Shown piece by piece: positions 1-5,863 of a stretch of DNA of 20,828 bases. The notes under the pieces are model-generated. The model was not told where the DNA came from. It worked only from the letters and a program-made list of their open reading frames with translations, and ran no database searches. Source of the DNA: Clostridiales bacterium (GTDB taxonomy: Bacteria; Bacillota; Clostridia; Oscillospirales; Oscillospiraceae); the NCBI GenBank assembly GCA_009774055.1, contig VSNB01000021.1, positions 1-20,828 of the forward strand. The letters run 5' to 3'. Made by a program: the position numbers and the translations under genes. Numbering within the stretch: position 1 is the stretch's first letter; each line of letters opens with the position of its first letter.

Positions 1-96
1 CCAACGGGCCCCCCGAAAACCACTTTCTCCCCCCCCCACCGTCGGCCCCCGCACATCCGGCCCCCCTCCTGGATTTTAGCTATAGACGCTGTTCAA
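1..96. other. C-rich region downstream of groEL
   Basis: This is the 3' flank of groEL, which is on the minus strand. It has four long C runs on the plus strand (9-14, 29-37, 46-50, 61-66), so groEL readthrough RNA would carry four G runs. On the minus strand an AGGAGG-like sequence precedes an ATG at about 56, which could start another gene beyond the edge, but the frame cannot be followed. No terminator hairpin with a U tract is evident. Confidence 0.4.
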
Positions 97-1725
97 TTAA
101 TACATGCCGCCCATGCCCATGTCGCCGCCGGCGGGGGCGGGAGCGGGGGGCTCGGGCTTATCGGCTACCAGGGACTCGGTGGTCAGCACCATGGCGGCTA
201 CGGAGGCGGCGTTCTCCAGAGCGGAGCGGGTCACCTTGGCGGGGTCCACGATGCCGGCGGCAATCATGTCCACGTACTCCTCCTTGTAGGCGTCAAAGCC
301 GGTGCCCTTGGCGGCCTTCTTCACGTTCTCCAGAACTACGGAGCCGTCCAGGCCGGCGTTGGCGGCGATCTGACGGATGGGGGCCTCCAGGGCCTTGGCG
401 ATGATCCGGGCGCCGGTCTTCTCGTCGCCCTCCAGCTCCTCCACCAGCTTCTCCACGGCGGGGATGGCGTTGACGAACACGGTGCCGCCGCCGGAGACGA
501 TGCCCTCTTCCACAGCAGCCTTGGTGGCGTTCAGCGCGTCCTCGATGCGGAGCTTCTTCTCCTTCATTTCCGTCTCGGTAGCGGCGCCCACCTTGATGAC
601 GGCCACGCCGCCGGCCATCTTGGCCAGACGCTCCTGGAGCTTCTCCTTGTCGTAATCGGAGGTGGTCACGCCGATCTGGCTGCGGATCTGGGCCACGCGG
701 TCCTTGATGGCCTGGCTGTCGCCCGCGCCGTCCACGATGACGGTGTTCTCCTTGGTGACCTTGACCTGACGGGCGCGGCCCAGCATGGAGAGGTCGGCGT
801 TCTTGAGCTCATAGCCCAGCTCCTCGCTGATGACCTGGCCGCCGGTGAGGATGGCGATATCCTGGAGCATCTCCTTGCGGCGGTCGCCGAAGCCGGGGGC
901 CTTGACGCATACCACGTTCAGGGTGCCGCGCAGACGGTTCACCAGCAGGGTGGAAAGGGCCTCGCCCTCCACGTCCTCGGCGATGATGACCATCTTCTTG
1001 CCGGACTGGACCATCTGCTCCAGCAGGGGCAGGATGTCGGCGATGACGGAGATCTTCTTGTCGGTAATGAGAATATAGGCGTCGTCCACAACGGCTTCCA
1101 TCTTCTCCATGTCGGTAGCCATATAGGGGGAGATATAGCCGCGGTCGAACATCATGCCCTCGACCACCTCGCTGTAAGTCTCGGAGGTCTTGGACTCCTC
1201 AATGGTGATGACGCCGTCGGCGGAAACCTTCTCCATAGCCTCGGCGATGAGCTTGCCGATCATGGCGTCGCCGGAGGACACGGTGCCCACGCGGGCGATG
1301 TCGTCGGTGCCGTTGACCTTCTGGGAATCGGCCTTGATGGAGCCCACAGCGGCCTCCACGGCCTTGGCGACGCCCTTCTTCATGACGATGGGATTGGCAC
1401 CGGCGGCCAGATTCTTGAGGCCCTCGCCCACGATGGCCTGGGCCAGCAGGGTGGCGGTGGTGGTGCCGTCGCCGGCCACGTCGTTGGTCTTGGTGGAAAC
1501 TTCCTTCACCAGCTGGGCGCCCATGTTCTCAAAGGGATCGTCCAGCTCAATTTCCTTGGCGATGGTCACACCGTCGTTGGTAATGAGGGGAGCGCCGAAC
1601 TTCTTGTCCAGCACCACGTTGCGGCCCTTGGGGCCCAGAGTGACCTTGACGGTGTCAGCCAGCTGGTTGACGCCAATTTCCAATGCCTTGCGGGCTTCCT
1701 CGCCGCGCTTGATCAATTTAGCCAT
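97..1725 (-). CDS. groEL: Chaperonin GroEL (Hsp60)
   Basis: This is the ATP-dependent chaperonin that forms the double heptameric ring folding cytosolic proteins with GroES. The 542-residue product is the usual length. It opens with the typical MAKLIKRGEEARKAL start, has the LGPKGRNVVLD segment, the DGTTTAT nucleotide-binding motif near residue 87, and the flexible Gly/Met-rich tail ending GGDMGMGGMY. The ATG at 1725 follows a TGGAGGT ribosome binding site (1734-1740). It is the second gene of the groES-groEL heat-shock unit, but its start lies 674 bp from the groES stop instead of the usual few tens of bases. No separate CIRCE element or convincing promoter is seen directly upstream, so expression probably depends on readthrough from groES across the intervening hairpin-rich element. 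The reading frame is intact. Confidence 0.98.
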   Translation of the reverse strand: MAKLIKRGEEARKALEIGVNQLADTVKVTLGPKGRNVVLDKKFGAPLITNDGVTIAKEIELDDPFENMGAQLVKEVSTKTNDVAGDGTTTATLLAQAIVGEGLKNLAAGANPIVMKKGVAKAVEAAVGSIKADSQKVNGTDDIARVGTVSSGDAMIGKLIAEAMEKVSADGVITIEESKTSETYSEVVEGMMFDRGYISPYMATDMEKMEAVVDDAYILITDKKISVIADILPLLEQMVQSGKKMVIIAEDVEGEALSTLLVNRLRGTLNVVCVKAPGFGDRRKEMLQDIAILTGGQVISEELGYELKNADLSMLGRARQVKVTKENTVIVDGAGDSQAIKDRVAQIRSQIGVTTSDYDKEKLQERLAKMAGGVAVIKVGAATETEMKEKKLRIEDALNATKAAVEEGIVSGGGTVFVNAIPAVEKLVEELEGDEKTGARIIAKALEAPIRQIAANAGLDGSVVLENVKKAAKGTGFDAYKEEYVDMIAAGIVDPAKVTRSALENAASVAAMVLTTESLVADKPEPPAPAPAGGDMGMGGMY

Positions 1726-1821
1726 GGTAACATACCTCCAAAAATCTTCTTCCGCGCCCTGGGGGCGCGGCGGCGAAATGTTTCGTTTTTCTGCCTTTGC
1801 CGCCTCGCCGGCGGCGGGGGC

Positions 1822-1880
1822 CTTCTTTTCGCGCGAGCGAAAAGAAGCAAAAGGTCGCTTAGGAAACTATGTTTCCTAAG
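1822..1880. repeat. Left terminal double hairpin of the groES-groEL element
   Basis: Two perfect inverted repeats stand back to back. The outer one is CTTCTTTTCGC, loop GCGA, GCGAAAAGAAG (1822-1847). The inner one is CTTAGGAAAC, loop TAT, GTTTCCTAAG (1858-1880). They are joined by CAAAAGGTCG. Read from outside inwards, the right end (2232-2288) repeats this plan on the opposite strand with different stem bases, so structure is conserved more than sequence. Confidence 0.75.
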
Positions 1881-2231
1881 AACTTTCCTAAATTACGGGG
1901 GTTATTGTTTTTTGCGCTTCCACTGTAATCCGTCCGGTCTAAACCGAGCTGCTCCCATGTATCGGGCGAAGCGTCTATCCGACGATGTTGTCGGCAGACC
2001 CTACCGTCATACACGCTGGATCTCCCGGGGCGCTTCCGTTAGAAGGCCCCCCCTAGCAGACTCTATCCCTTTAACAGGCCGGCAGGCGGAGTTGGTCAAC
2101 CGCCAAGCCCCTAGATTAGATACCCGTAGGATCAGAAATTCGGAGGCTTCGCCTGTCAAGCAAACCCGCTGCACAGCCCTTTATCCCCCGTATAGGGCAA
2201 AGGCGCGCACGCGCCTGCCCGTCTAAGGAGT
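1881..2231. ncRNA. Candidate structured non-coding RNA or mobile repeat core
   Basis: This stretch between groEL and groES has no credible protein frame but many pairings. GTCT-AT-CCGAC closes on GTCGG-C-AGAC (1973-1999). CGGT-CTAA-ACCG is a small hairpin near 1936-1947. GGCGG-AG-TT closes on AA-CCGCC (2085-2104). CCTA and TAGG bracket a 13-nt loop (2110-2130). GCCCT pairs with AGGGC (2176-2198), and AGGCGC with GCGCCT (2201-2216). The two ends are imperfect inverted copies: CTTTCCTAAATTACGGG on the left, and CTCCTTAGACGGG read on the minus strand on the right. They could form a closing stem. On the plus strand the right-hand hairpin is followed by CGCGTTTTT, which is terminator-like. I do not recognise an RNA family. 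The orientation is undecided, and a MITE-like repeat is an alternative. Confidence 0.45.
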
Positions 2232-2288
2232 CTTGAACCGTAGGTTCAAGCGCGTTTTTGCTTACTTTTGCCGCGGGGCAAAAGTAAG
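2232..2288. repeat. Right terminal double hairpin of the groES-groEL element
   Basis: The inner hairpin is CTTGAACC, loop GTA, GGTTCAAG (2232-2250). The outer one is CTTACTTTTGCC, loop GCGG, GGCAAAAGTAAG (2261-2288). Both stems are perfect, and the linker is CGCGTTTTTG. Read on the minus strand, this gives outer hairpin, CAAAAACGCG, inner hairpin, which is the same plan as the left end (outer hairpin, CAAAAGGTCG, inner hairpin). The inner hairpin plus T5 also resembles an intrinsic terminator for plus-strand transcription. Confidence 0.75.
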
Positions 2289-2294
2289 CCGCCG

Positions 2295-2390
2295 TCCGGG
2301 CGCGGGAGCCCGGAGCTTCCGGAAAGAAGGGAAGCGGTCGCGGCCCGCAGGGCCGCAGATGAAACCCCGTTCGCCGCCGGAGGCGGCGAA
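2295..2390. repeat. Cluster of GC-rich palindromes after groES
   Basis: Three perfect inverted repeats lie between the element and the groES stop. TCCGGGC and GCCCGGA flank GCGGGA (2295-2314). GCGGCCC and GGGCCGC flank a 3-nt loop (2340-2356). TTCGCCGCC and GGCGGCGAA flank GGA (2370-2390). The last begins about 10 nt past the groES stop on the minus strand but has no U tract. It may stabilise the groES mRNA end or attenuate rather than terminate. Confidence 0.6.
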
Positions 2391-2399
2391 GATCACCGC

Positions 2400-2684
2400 C
2401 TACTCGACGATGGCCAGAATATCGCCCTGCCGGACGATAGTAAACTCATCGTCGCCGATCTTCACAGTGGACCCGGAATACTTATCCGTGATGACCTTGT
2501 CGCCGGGCTTCACGGACATGACGACCTCCTTGCCGTCCACCGTGCCGCCGGGGCCAACGGAAACGACCTCAGCCACAGAGGGCTTCTCCTTGGCGGAAGA
2601 GGTAAGAATGATGCCGCCCTTCGTAGTCTCCTCGGCCTCCATGGCCTTGAGTACGACGCGGTCCGCTAACGGTGTGAGCTTCAT
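2400..2684 (-). CDS. groES: Co-chaperonin GroES (Hsp10)
   Basis: GroES is the heptameric lid of the GroEL folding chamber. The 94-residue product has the family length, the opening MKLTPLADRVVLK, the mobile-loop region around ETTKGGIILTSSAKEKPS, the VVSVGPG turn and the DEFTIVRQGDILAI C-terminus. The ATG at 2684 is preceded by an AGGAGG ribosome binding site (2694-2699) with a 9-nt spacer. It is the first gene of the heat-shock transcript. The promoter and a perfect CIRCE operator sit immediately upstream, so it should be repressed by HrcA, whose gene is not in the window. Its partner groEL follows on the same strand after an unusually long gap. Confidence 0.97.
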   Translation of the reverse strand: MKLTPLADRVVLKAMEAEETTKGGIILTSSAKEKPSVAEVVSVGPGGTVDGKEVVMSVKPGDKVITDKYSGSTVKIGDDEFTIVRQGDILAIVE

Positions 2685-2733
2685 AATGAGATTCCTCCTA
2701 TATCAATTATTTTGTAAACAAGTCCGGATACTG

Positions 2734-2760
2734 TTAGCACTCCGAATCCTTGAGTGCTAA
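2734..2760. promoter_or_regulatory. CIRCE operator (HrcA binding site)
   Basis: TTAGCACTC, a 9-nt spacer, and GAGTGCTAA match the CIRCE consensus perfectly. The dyad extends three bases further on each side (CTG at 2731-2733, CAG at 2761-2763). It sits at the expected transcription start and in the 5' UTR of groES, so HrcA would block initiation and the UTR could fold. Confidence 0.97.
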
Positions 2761-2768
2761 CAGCGCTT

Positions 2769-2797
2769 ATCTTACATCATTCCCATCCATATTGCAA
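2769..2797 (-). promoter_or_regulatory. Sigma-A-type promoter of groES-groEL
   Basis: On the minus strand TTGCAA (2792-2797) and TAAGAT (2769-2774) are separated by exactly 17 bp. The predicted start, about 7 nt downstream, falls at the edge of the CIRCE dyad, as expected for HrcA repression. Confidence 0.8.
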
Positions 2798-2878
2798 GGG
2801 GTTTTTTGAAAAAATTGGCCCTTTTACAAAAAGTTCACAAAGTGGAGGGAGCGGCCCCCAAGGCCGGGCGGGGGACAA

Positions 2879-2905
2879 CGCCCGGGATCGGAAAGATCCC
2901 GGGCG
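2879..2905 (-). terminator. Strong hairpin downstream of htrA, possible terminator
   Basis: An 11-bp perfect stem (CGCCCGGGATC pairing with GATCCCGGGCG) encloses the loop GGAAA. It lies 65 nt past the htrA stop on the minus strand and before the groES promoter, where a terminator is expected. The downstream RNA is GU/C-rich without a true U tract, so termination may be weak or need a factor. Confidence 0.5.
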
Positions 2906-2909
2906 CTGC

Positions 2910-2938
2910 CTTGAAAGAGAAGAAAGAAGAGAAAGTTC
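2910..2938. repeat. Perfect purine mirror repeat
   Basis: Positions 2913-2935 are all A or G on the plus strand and read identically backwards on the same strand, with centre A2924. The mirror symmetry continues through CTT and TTC at the edges, giving 29 nt. Polypurine mirror repeats can adopt intramolecular triplex (H-DNA). In htrA mRNA the stretch is a C/U-only tract just before the downstream hairpin. Confidence 0.8.
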
Positions 2939-2969
2939 TCGTAATCGGATTCAGCGCCTGGTCATACGG

Positions 2970-4403
2970 TCAGGCGGCCCTGCGGTCATAGCCGCTGCCA
3001 AAAAACTGGCTGAAGAAATCATCCATGTCGCCGGAGTATTCGCCGCCGTAGCCCTCCGGCAGCTCCTGCTGGGACTGGGCGGACTGGGGCTTAGGGTCCT
3101 GAGGCTTCTCCAGCGTGCTGCCGAAGGTGAGCTCGGTGGTATAGACCTTGCCGCTGCGGACATAAGTGACGGTGACGGTGTCGCCGGCCTTGTAGGTCTT
3201 GCTGCTGCTGACGGCGGTGGACAGGTCGTCGGAAGAGGTGATGGTGGTGGTGCCCAGCATGGTGATTACGTCGCCGGCCTGGAGGCCCGCCTTATCGGCG
3301 GGGCCGTCCTCCACGACCTCCACCAGATAGGAACCGCTGCGCATCCCGCTCTCCGGGAACAGGGACGCATCGCCCTGGGAAACGCCCATGTAGGCGCGGC
3401 TGGTCACCTGGCCGTTTTCCATAATATCCTTGATCAGGCCCAGCACGTCATCAATAGGGATGGCGAAGCCCAGTCCCTCGGCGGCGTCGCCGCTGCCGTC
3501 GGAAGAGGTCTTGGCGGTGACGATGCCCACCACCTCGCCGTAGCAGTTAAAAAGGGGGCCGCCGGAGTTGCCGCGGTTGATGGGGGTGTCGACCTGGATC
3601 ATGTTGAAGGGAGTGCCCTGCAGATTGATGGCCCGGTCCAGGCAGGAGACGATTCCCTTGCTCATGGAGAAGGTCAGCTCCCCCAGGGGGTTGCCGATGG
3701 TGGACACGTCCTCGCCCACATTCAGATCGGCGGAGGAGCCCAGGACCACGGGGGTCAGCTTATCCTCGCCGGGGTCCACCTTCAGCACGGCGATGTCGTA
3801 GTCCGCGTCGCTGCCCACGATCTCCGCCTCATAGCTCTTGCCGTTGTTCAAGGTCACCTGCACGGCGGTGGCGCCGCTGACCACGTGGCAGTTGGTGGCG
3901 ATATAGCCGTCGCTGGTGAGGATGAAGCCGCTGCCGGAGCTGACGGCCTCCCGCTGGATCTGCTGGCCGAAGATGTTATAGCCCACAGTGGCCAGGCCGG
4001 AGGAGTTGATGCTGACGCAGCTGTCTACGTTGGCCTGGTAGACCTCGGGGAAGGACAGCTTCTTATTGCCGGTGACGGACACGGCGTCCAGCTTGGTTTC
4101 CGGCCGGTCGCTGACGTGGAGCTTGCCGTCCGTGCTTGCGGCGTCCTCGCGGTCCTCGGGCTGGACGTCCTCGGCGGAGGGAACCGTATCCCGGCGGCTG
4201 TTTATATACCAACCGGCCCCGAATGCGCCGCCGATGAGCAGCGTCCCGCAGAGGACCACTGCAATGACCTTGCCCGCCCGGTTCCTCCTGGGGGGCTTGA
4301 CCTCAGGCGAGGGGGGCTGGGGCTGGAAGCCGTCGCTGTCAGAACGGTAGCTGTAGTGGTATTCGCTGCTGCTTCTGTCCTGCTCATTATAATTGTCATA
4401 CAT
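2970..4403 (-). CDS. htrA: HtrA/DegP-like membrane-anchored serine protease with PDZ domain
   Basis: This is a surface quality-control protease of family S1C that should act on misfolded proteins outside the membrane. The 477-residue product has a Tyr/Ser-rich cytoplasmic tail (1-40), one transmembrane anchor (about 45-67), a linker, a trypsin-like domain (about 115-330), one PDZ domain (about 335-428) and an acidic, aromatic, Gly-rich C-terminal tail. The catalytic triad is visible as His173 (TNCHVV), Asp203 (DYDIAVLKV) and Ser280 (GNSGGPLF). The ATG at 4403 has an AGGAGG ribosome binding site (4412-4417) at 8 nt. It appears monocistronic, with its own promoter at 4515-4544, and its stop lies about 200 bp before the groES promoter. 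No CssR-type operator was identified. Confidence 0.95.
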   Translation of the reverse strand: MYDNYNEQDRSSSEYHYSYRSDSDGFQPQPPSPEVKPPRRNRAGKVIAVVLCGTLLIGGAFGAGWYINSRRDTVPSAEDVQPEDREDAASTDGKLHVSDRPETKLDAVSVTGNKKLSFPEVYQANVDSCVSINSSGLATVGYNIFGQQIQREAVSSGSGFILTSDGYIATNCHVVSGATAVQVTLNNGKSYEAEIVGSDADYDIAVLKVDPGEDKLTPVVLGSSADLNVGEDVSTIGNPLGELTFSMSKGIVSCLDRAINLQGTPFNMIQVDTPINRGNSGGPLFNCYGEVVGIVTAKTSSDGSGDAAEGLGFAIPIDDVLGLIKDIMENGQVTSRAYMGVSQGDASLFPESGMRSGSYLVEVVEDGPADKAGLQAGDVITMLGTTTITSSDDLSTAVSSSKTYKAGDTVTVTYVRSGKVYTTELTFGSTLEKPQDPKPQSAQSQQELPEGYGGEYSGDMDDFFSQFFGSGYDRRAA

Positions 4404-4514
4404 AGGAATGTCCTCCTTGTGAATTGTCTTGTGCGCGCCCGCCGGGGGCGTTCGCTTTTGATGGTGCTAGGATACAGGGGATTTATGACAAGAATATGAA
4501 GAAACTGAGGAAAG

Positions 4515-4544
4515 ATTATAAACATTCCAAAGATATTTTGTGAA
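4515..4544 (-). promoter_or_regulatory. Promoter of htrA
   Basis: On the minus strand TTCACA (4539-4544) and a perfect TATAAT (4515-4520) are separated by 18 bp. The predicted start near 4508 gives a 5' UTR of about 100 nt. Confidence 0.75.
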
Positions 4545-4548
4545 GGGA

Positions 4549-4580
4549 CCGGCGGAGCCGCGGGGAAACCCGCCCGCCGG
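4549..4580. repeat. GC-rich hairpin with GAAA tetraloop
   Basis: CCGGCGG, a 4-nt bulge (AGCC), GCGGG, loop GAAA, CCCGC and CCGCCGG make 12 uninterrupted pairs apart from the bulge. On the plus strand the loop is a GNRA tetraloop, which favours function as plus-strand RNA. It lies just upstream of the htrA promoter in the divergent region. Confidence 0.6.
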
Positions 4581-4595
4581 AGGCCGCGGAGCAAA

Positions 4596-4636
4596 ATAAG
4601 AACAGCGAAAGGCGGCTGGCCTCTCGCTGTTCTTAT
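4596..4636 (-). terminator. Terminator-like hairpin in the divergent region
   Basis: A 13-bp perfect stem (ATAAGAACAGCGA with TCGCTGTTCTTAT) encloses a 15-nt loop that contains AGGC/GCCT. On the minus strand it is followed by TTTTGC, so the RNA ends in a U-rich run (TTCTTATTTT). There is no minus-strand gene between here and the next minus-strand terminator at 4831-4864, so what it terminates is unknown. A small RNA is possible. Confidence 0.55.
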
Positions 4637-4723
4637 ATGGTTTGGAAGATTGGATGAAAAGAAGTTATTGTCTCTTGCAGAAAATAACATACAGGAAAGG
4701 TATTAAGAAAACCAGCGCATGTT

Positions 4724-4746
4724 GTTACAAAAGTATTAAATGTAAC
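4724..4746. promoter_or_regulatory. Dyad GTTACA-N11-TGTAAC, possible operator
   Basis: A perfect 6-bp inverted repeat has an AT-rich 11-nt centre. It lies 43 bp upstream of the -35 box of the zinc-ribbon operon, in an AT-rich part of the intergenic region. It could bind a dimeric regulator, but no protein can be assigned. Confidence 0.35.
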
Positions 4747-4788
4747 CGCCGTTTTTTGCTGTCCTGAAAAAATAAATCGGCCGCGTTC

Positions 4789-4817
4789 TTTACTTGTTCA
4801 TATTTGGCCTCTATACT
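4789..4817 (+). promoter_or_regulatory. Promoter of the zinc-ribbon/GNAT/radical SAM operon
   Basis: TTTACT (4789-4794), 17 bp, TATACT (4812-4817). The predicted start near 4825 places the 4831-4864 hairpin at the very 5' end of the mRNA. Confidence 0.65.
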
Positions 4818-4830
4818 ATGTAAAAAAAGA

Positions 4831-4864
4831 GAGCCTTCCCGCTGCGGCTCCGCCGGGAAGGCTC
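4831..4864 (-). terminator. Minus-strand intrinsic terminator, also a 5' UTR hairpin on the plus strand
   Basis: GAGCCTTCCCG pairs perfectly with CGGGAAGGCTC over a 12-nt loop. On the minus strand it is followed by TCTTTTTTTAC, a textbook terminator. On the plus strand the same hairpin lies between the promoter and the GGAGG ribosome binding site (4871-4875) of the next gene, where it could affect mRNA stability or translation. No minus-strand gene feeds into it, so its terminator role would be to stop antisense transcription. Confidence 0.65.
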
Positions 4865-4883
4865 CGAGAGGGAGGTCCTGTCC

Positions 4884-5312
4884 ATGCGGAAGTTCTTCTA
4901 TCGCGCATCCAGCGCCCTGGCCCGGTTCATGTACGGCCGCAACGGCTCCGACCAGCTGAATATGGCGCTGCTGGCAGCGTACCTGGTGATCTGGGCGGTG
5001 CAGCTGTTCTTTGGCCGGATTTTCGCGGTGCGGGTGATTCTGGAGACGCTGTCCGTCCTGATCGCGGCTGCGGTGCTATTTCGGACCTTTTCCCGGAACC
5101 TATCCAAGCGCCGGGCGGAGAACGCCAGATTCCTGAACTGGTGCCGTCCCATCCGGGACCGGCTCTCCGGCGCGCGGCAGCGGCGGCTGGATAAGGCCCA
5201 TAAGTACTTTACCTGCAAAAACTGCAAGGCCATCTGCCGGGTTCCGGCGGGCAAGGGAAAAATCGAGATCACCTGCCCCAAGTGCGGCGGGAAGATCATC
5301 GGGAAAAGCTGA
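4884..5312 (+). CDS. Small membrane protein with C-terminal zinc ribbon
   Basis: The function is not recognised. The 142-residue product has a basic N-terminus, two hydrophobic segments (about 27-47 and 50-68) and a positively charged linker. It ends in a zinc-ribbon-like motif with Cys111, Cys114, Cys118, Cys131 and Cys134; the CxxC pairs at 111/114 and 131/134 are the likely zinc ligands. The topology suggests a membrane hairpin with a cytosolic zinc domain, which could bind nucleic acid or protein. The ATG at 4884 follows GGAGG at 8 nt. Its TGA lies inside the ribosome binding site of the GNAT gene that starts 9 nt later, so the two are probably co-transcribed and translationally coupled. 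Confidence 0.85.
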   Translation: MRKFFYRASSALARFMYGRNGSDQLNMALLAAYLVIWAVQLFFGRIFAVRVILETLSVLIAAAVLFRTFSRNLSKRRAENARFLNWCRPIRDRLSGARQRRLDKAHKYFTCKNCKAICRVPAGKGKIEITCPKCGGKIIGKS

Positions 5313-5320
5313 GGTGCAAA

Positions 5321-5836
5321 ATGTATTTGGAAACGGAGCGGCTGATCATCCGGGACTTCACGCCGGAGGACGCCGGCGATCTCCACGAAATTTTCGGCGA
5401 TGAGGAGACGATGCTCAACTGCGAGCCGGCCTACACGCCGGAAAGAACCCGGCAGTTCCTGACGGAGTTCTGCATCGGCAGGCGGGGCGCGGTAGCCGCT
5501 GTCCTCCGTGAGAGCGGCAAGGTCATCGGCTATATCCTCCTCAAGGCCCTGGGGGAGAACGCGGAGGAGGACGTCTACGAAATCGGCTGGATCTTCCACC
5601 GGGCGTACTGGCGGCAGGGCTACGCCTACGAGGCCTGCTCCCGGACGATGGACTACGCCTTCCAGGAGCTGCACGCCCACAAGGTCATGGCGGAGGCCAT
5701 CGACGGGGTAAAGTCGGTGGCCTTAATGGAAAAGCTGGGCATGAAGCGGGAGGGCGTCCAGCGCAGCCACACCGGAGACAACCGGGGAGGCTGGGCGGAC
5801 TTCTATCTCTACGGACTGCTGGCGGAGGATCGGTAG
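5321..5836 (+). CDS. GNAT-family N-acetyltransferase (RimJ/RimL-like)
   Basis: It is predicted to transfer acetyl from acetyl-CoA to an amine; the substrate is unknown. The 171-residue protein begins MYLETERLIIRDFTPEDA, the usual opening of RimJ/RimL-type GNATs. It carries the acetyl-CoA pyrophosphate-binding motif as YWRQGYAYEA, after the IGWIFHRAY strand. The C-terminal part (KVMAEAIDGVKSVALMEKLGMKREG) matches the family pattern in which an Asn/Ser-rich helix is followed by LGF/M. I chose the ATG at 5321 rather than an in-frame GTG at 5282 because the homologous N-terminus begins there, and GAGGTG (5311-5316) precedes it within the stop region of the upstream gene. The radical SAM gene follows after 27 bp. 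Confidence 0.9.
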   Translation: MYLETERLIIRDFTPEDAGDLHEIFGDEETMLNCEPAYTPERTRQFLTEFCIGRRGAVAAVLRESGKVIGYILLKALGENAEEDVYEIGWIFHRAYWRQGYAYEACSRTMDYAFQELHAHKVMAEAIDGVKSVALMEKLGMKREGVQRSHTGDNRGGWADFYLYGLLAEDR

Positions 5837-5863
5837 CCTTCCGCCGGGACAGGGGGCGTCTGG

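Noticed and set aside
1936..1949. Sequence resembling a 23S rRNA complement (TCTAAACC-AGCT)
   Set aside because: The similarity stops after about a dozen bases and the rest does not align from memory, so it is most likely chance.
2114..2125. GATTAGATACCC, identical to a universal 16S rRNA segment
   Set aside because: Only 12 nt match; the flanks do not resemble 16S rRNA on either side, and here it forms the loop of a small hairpin. It is not an rRNA fragment on present evidence.
1912..2226. 104-codon open frame between groEL and groES
   Set aside because: It has no ribosome binding site and a low-complexity Arg/Pro-rich product with no family features, and it crosses several RNA hairpins.
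2754..4499. Long plus-strand open frame opposite htrA
   Set aside because: It is an antisense shadow of the GC-rich htrA gene: the product is Gly/Ala/His/Val-rich without domains, while the other strand has the intact catalytic triad.
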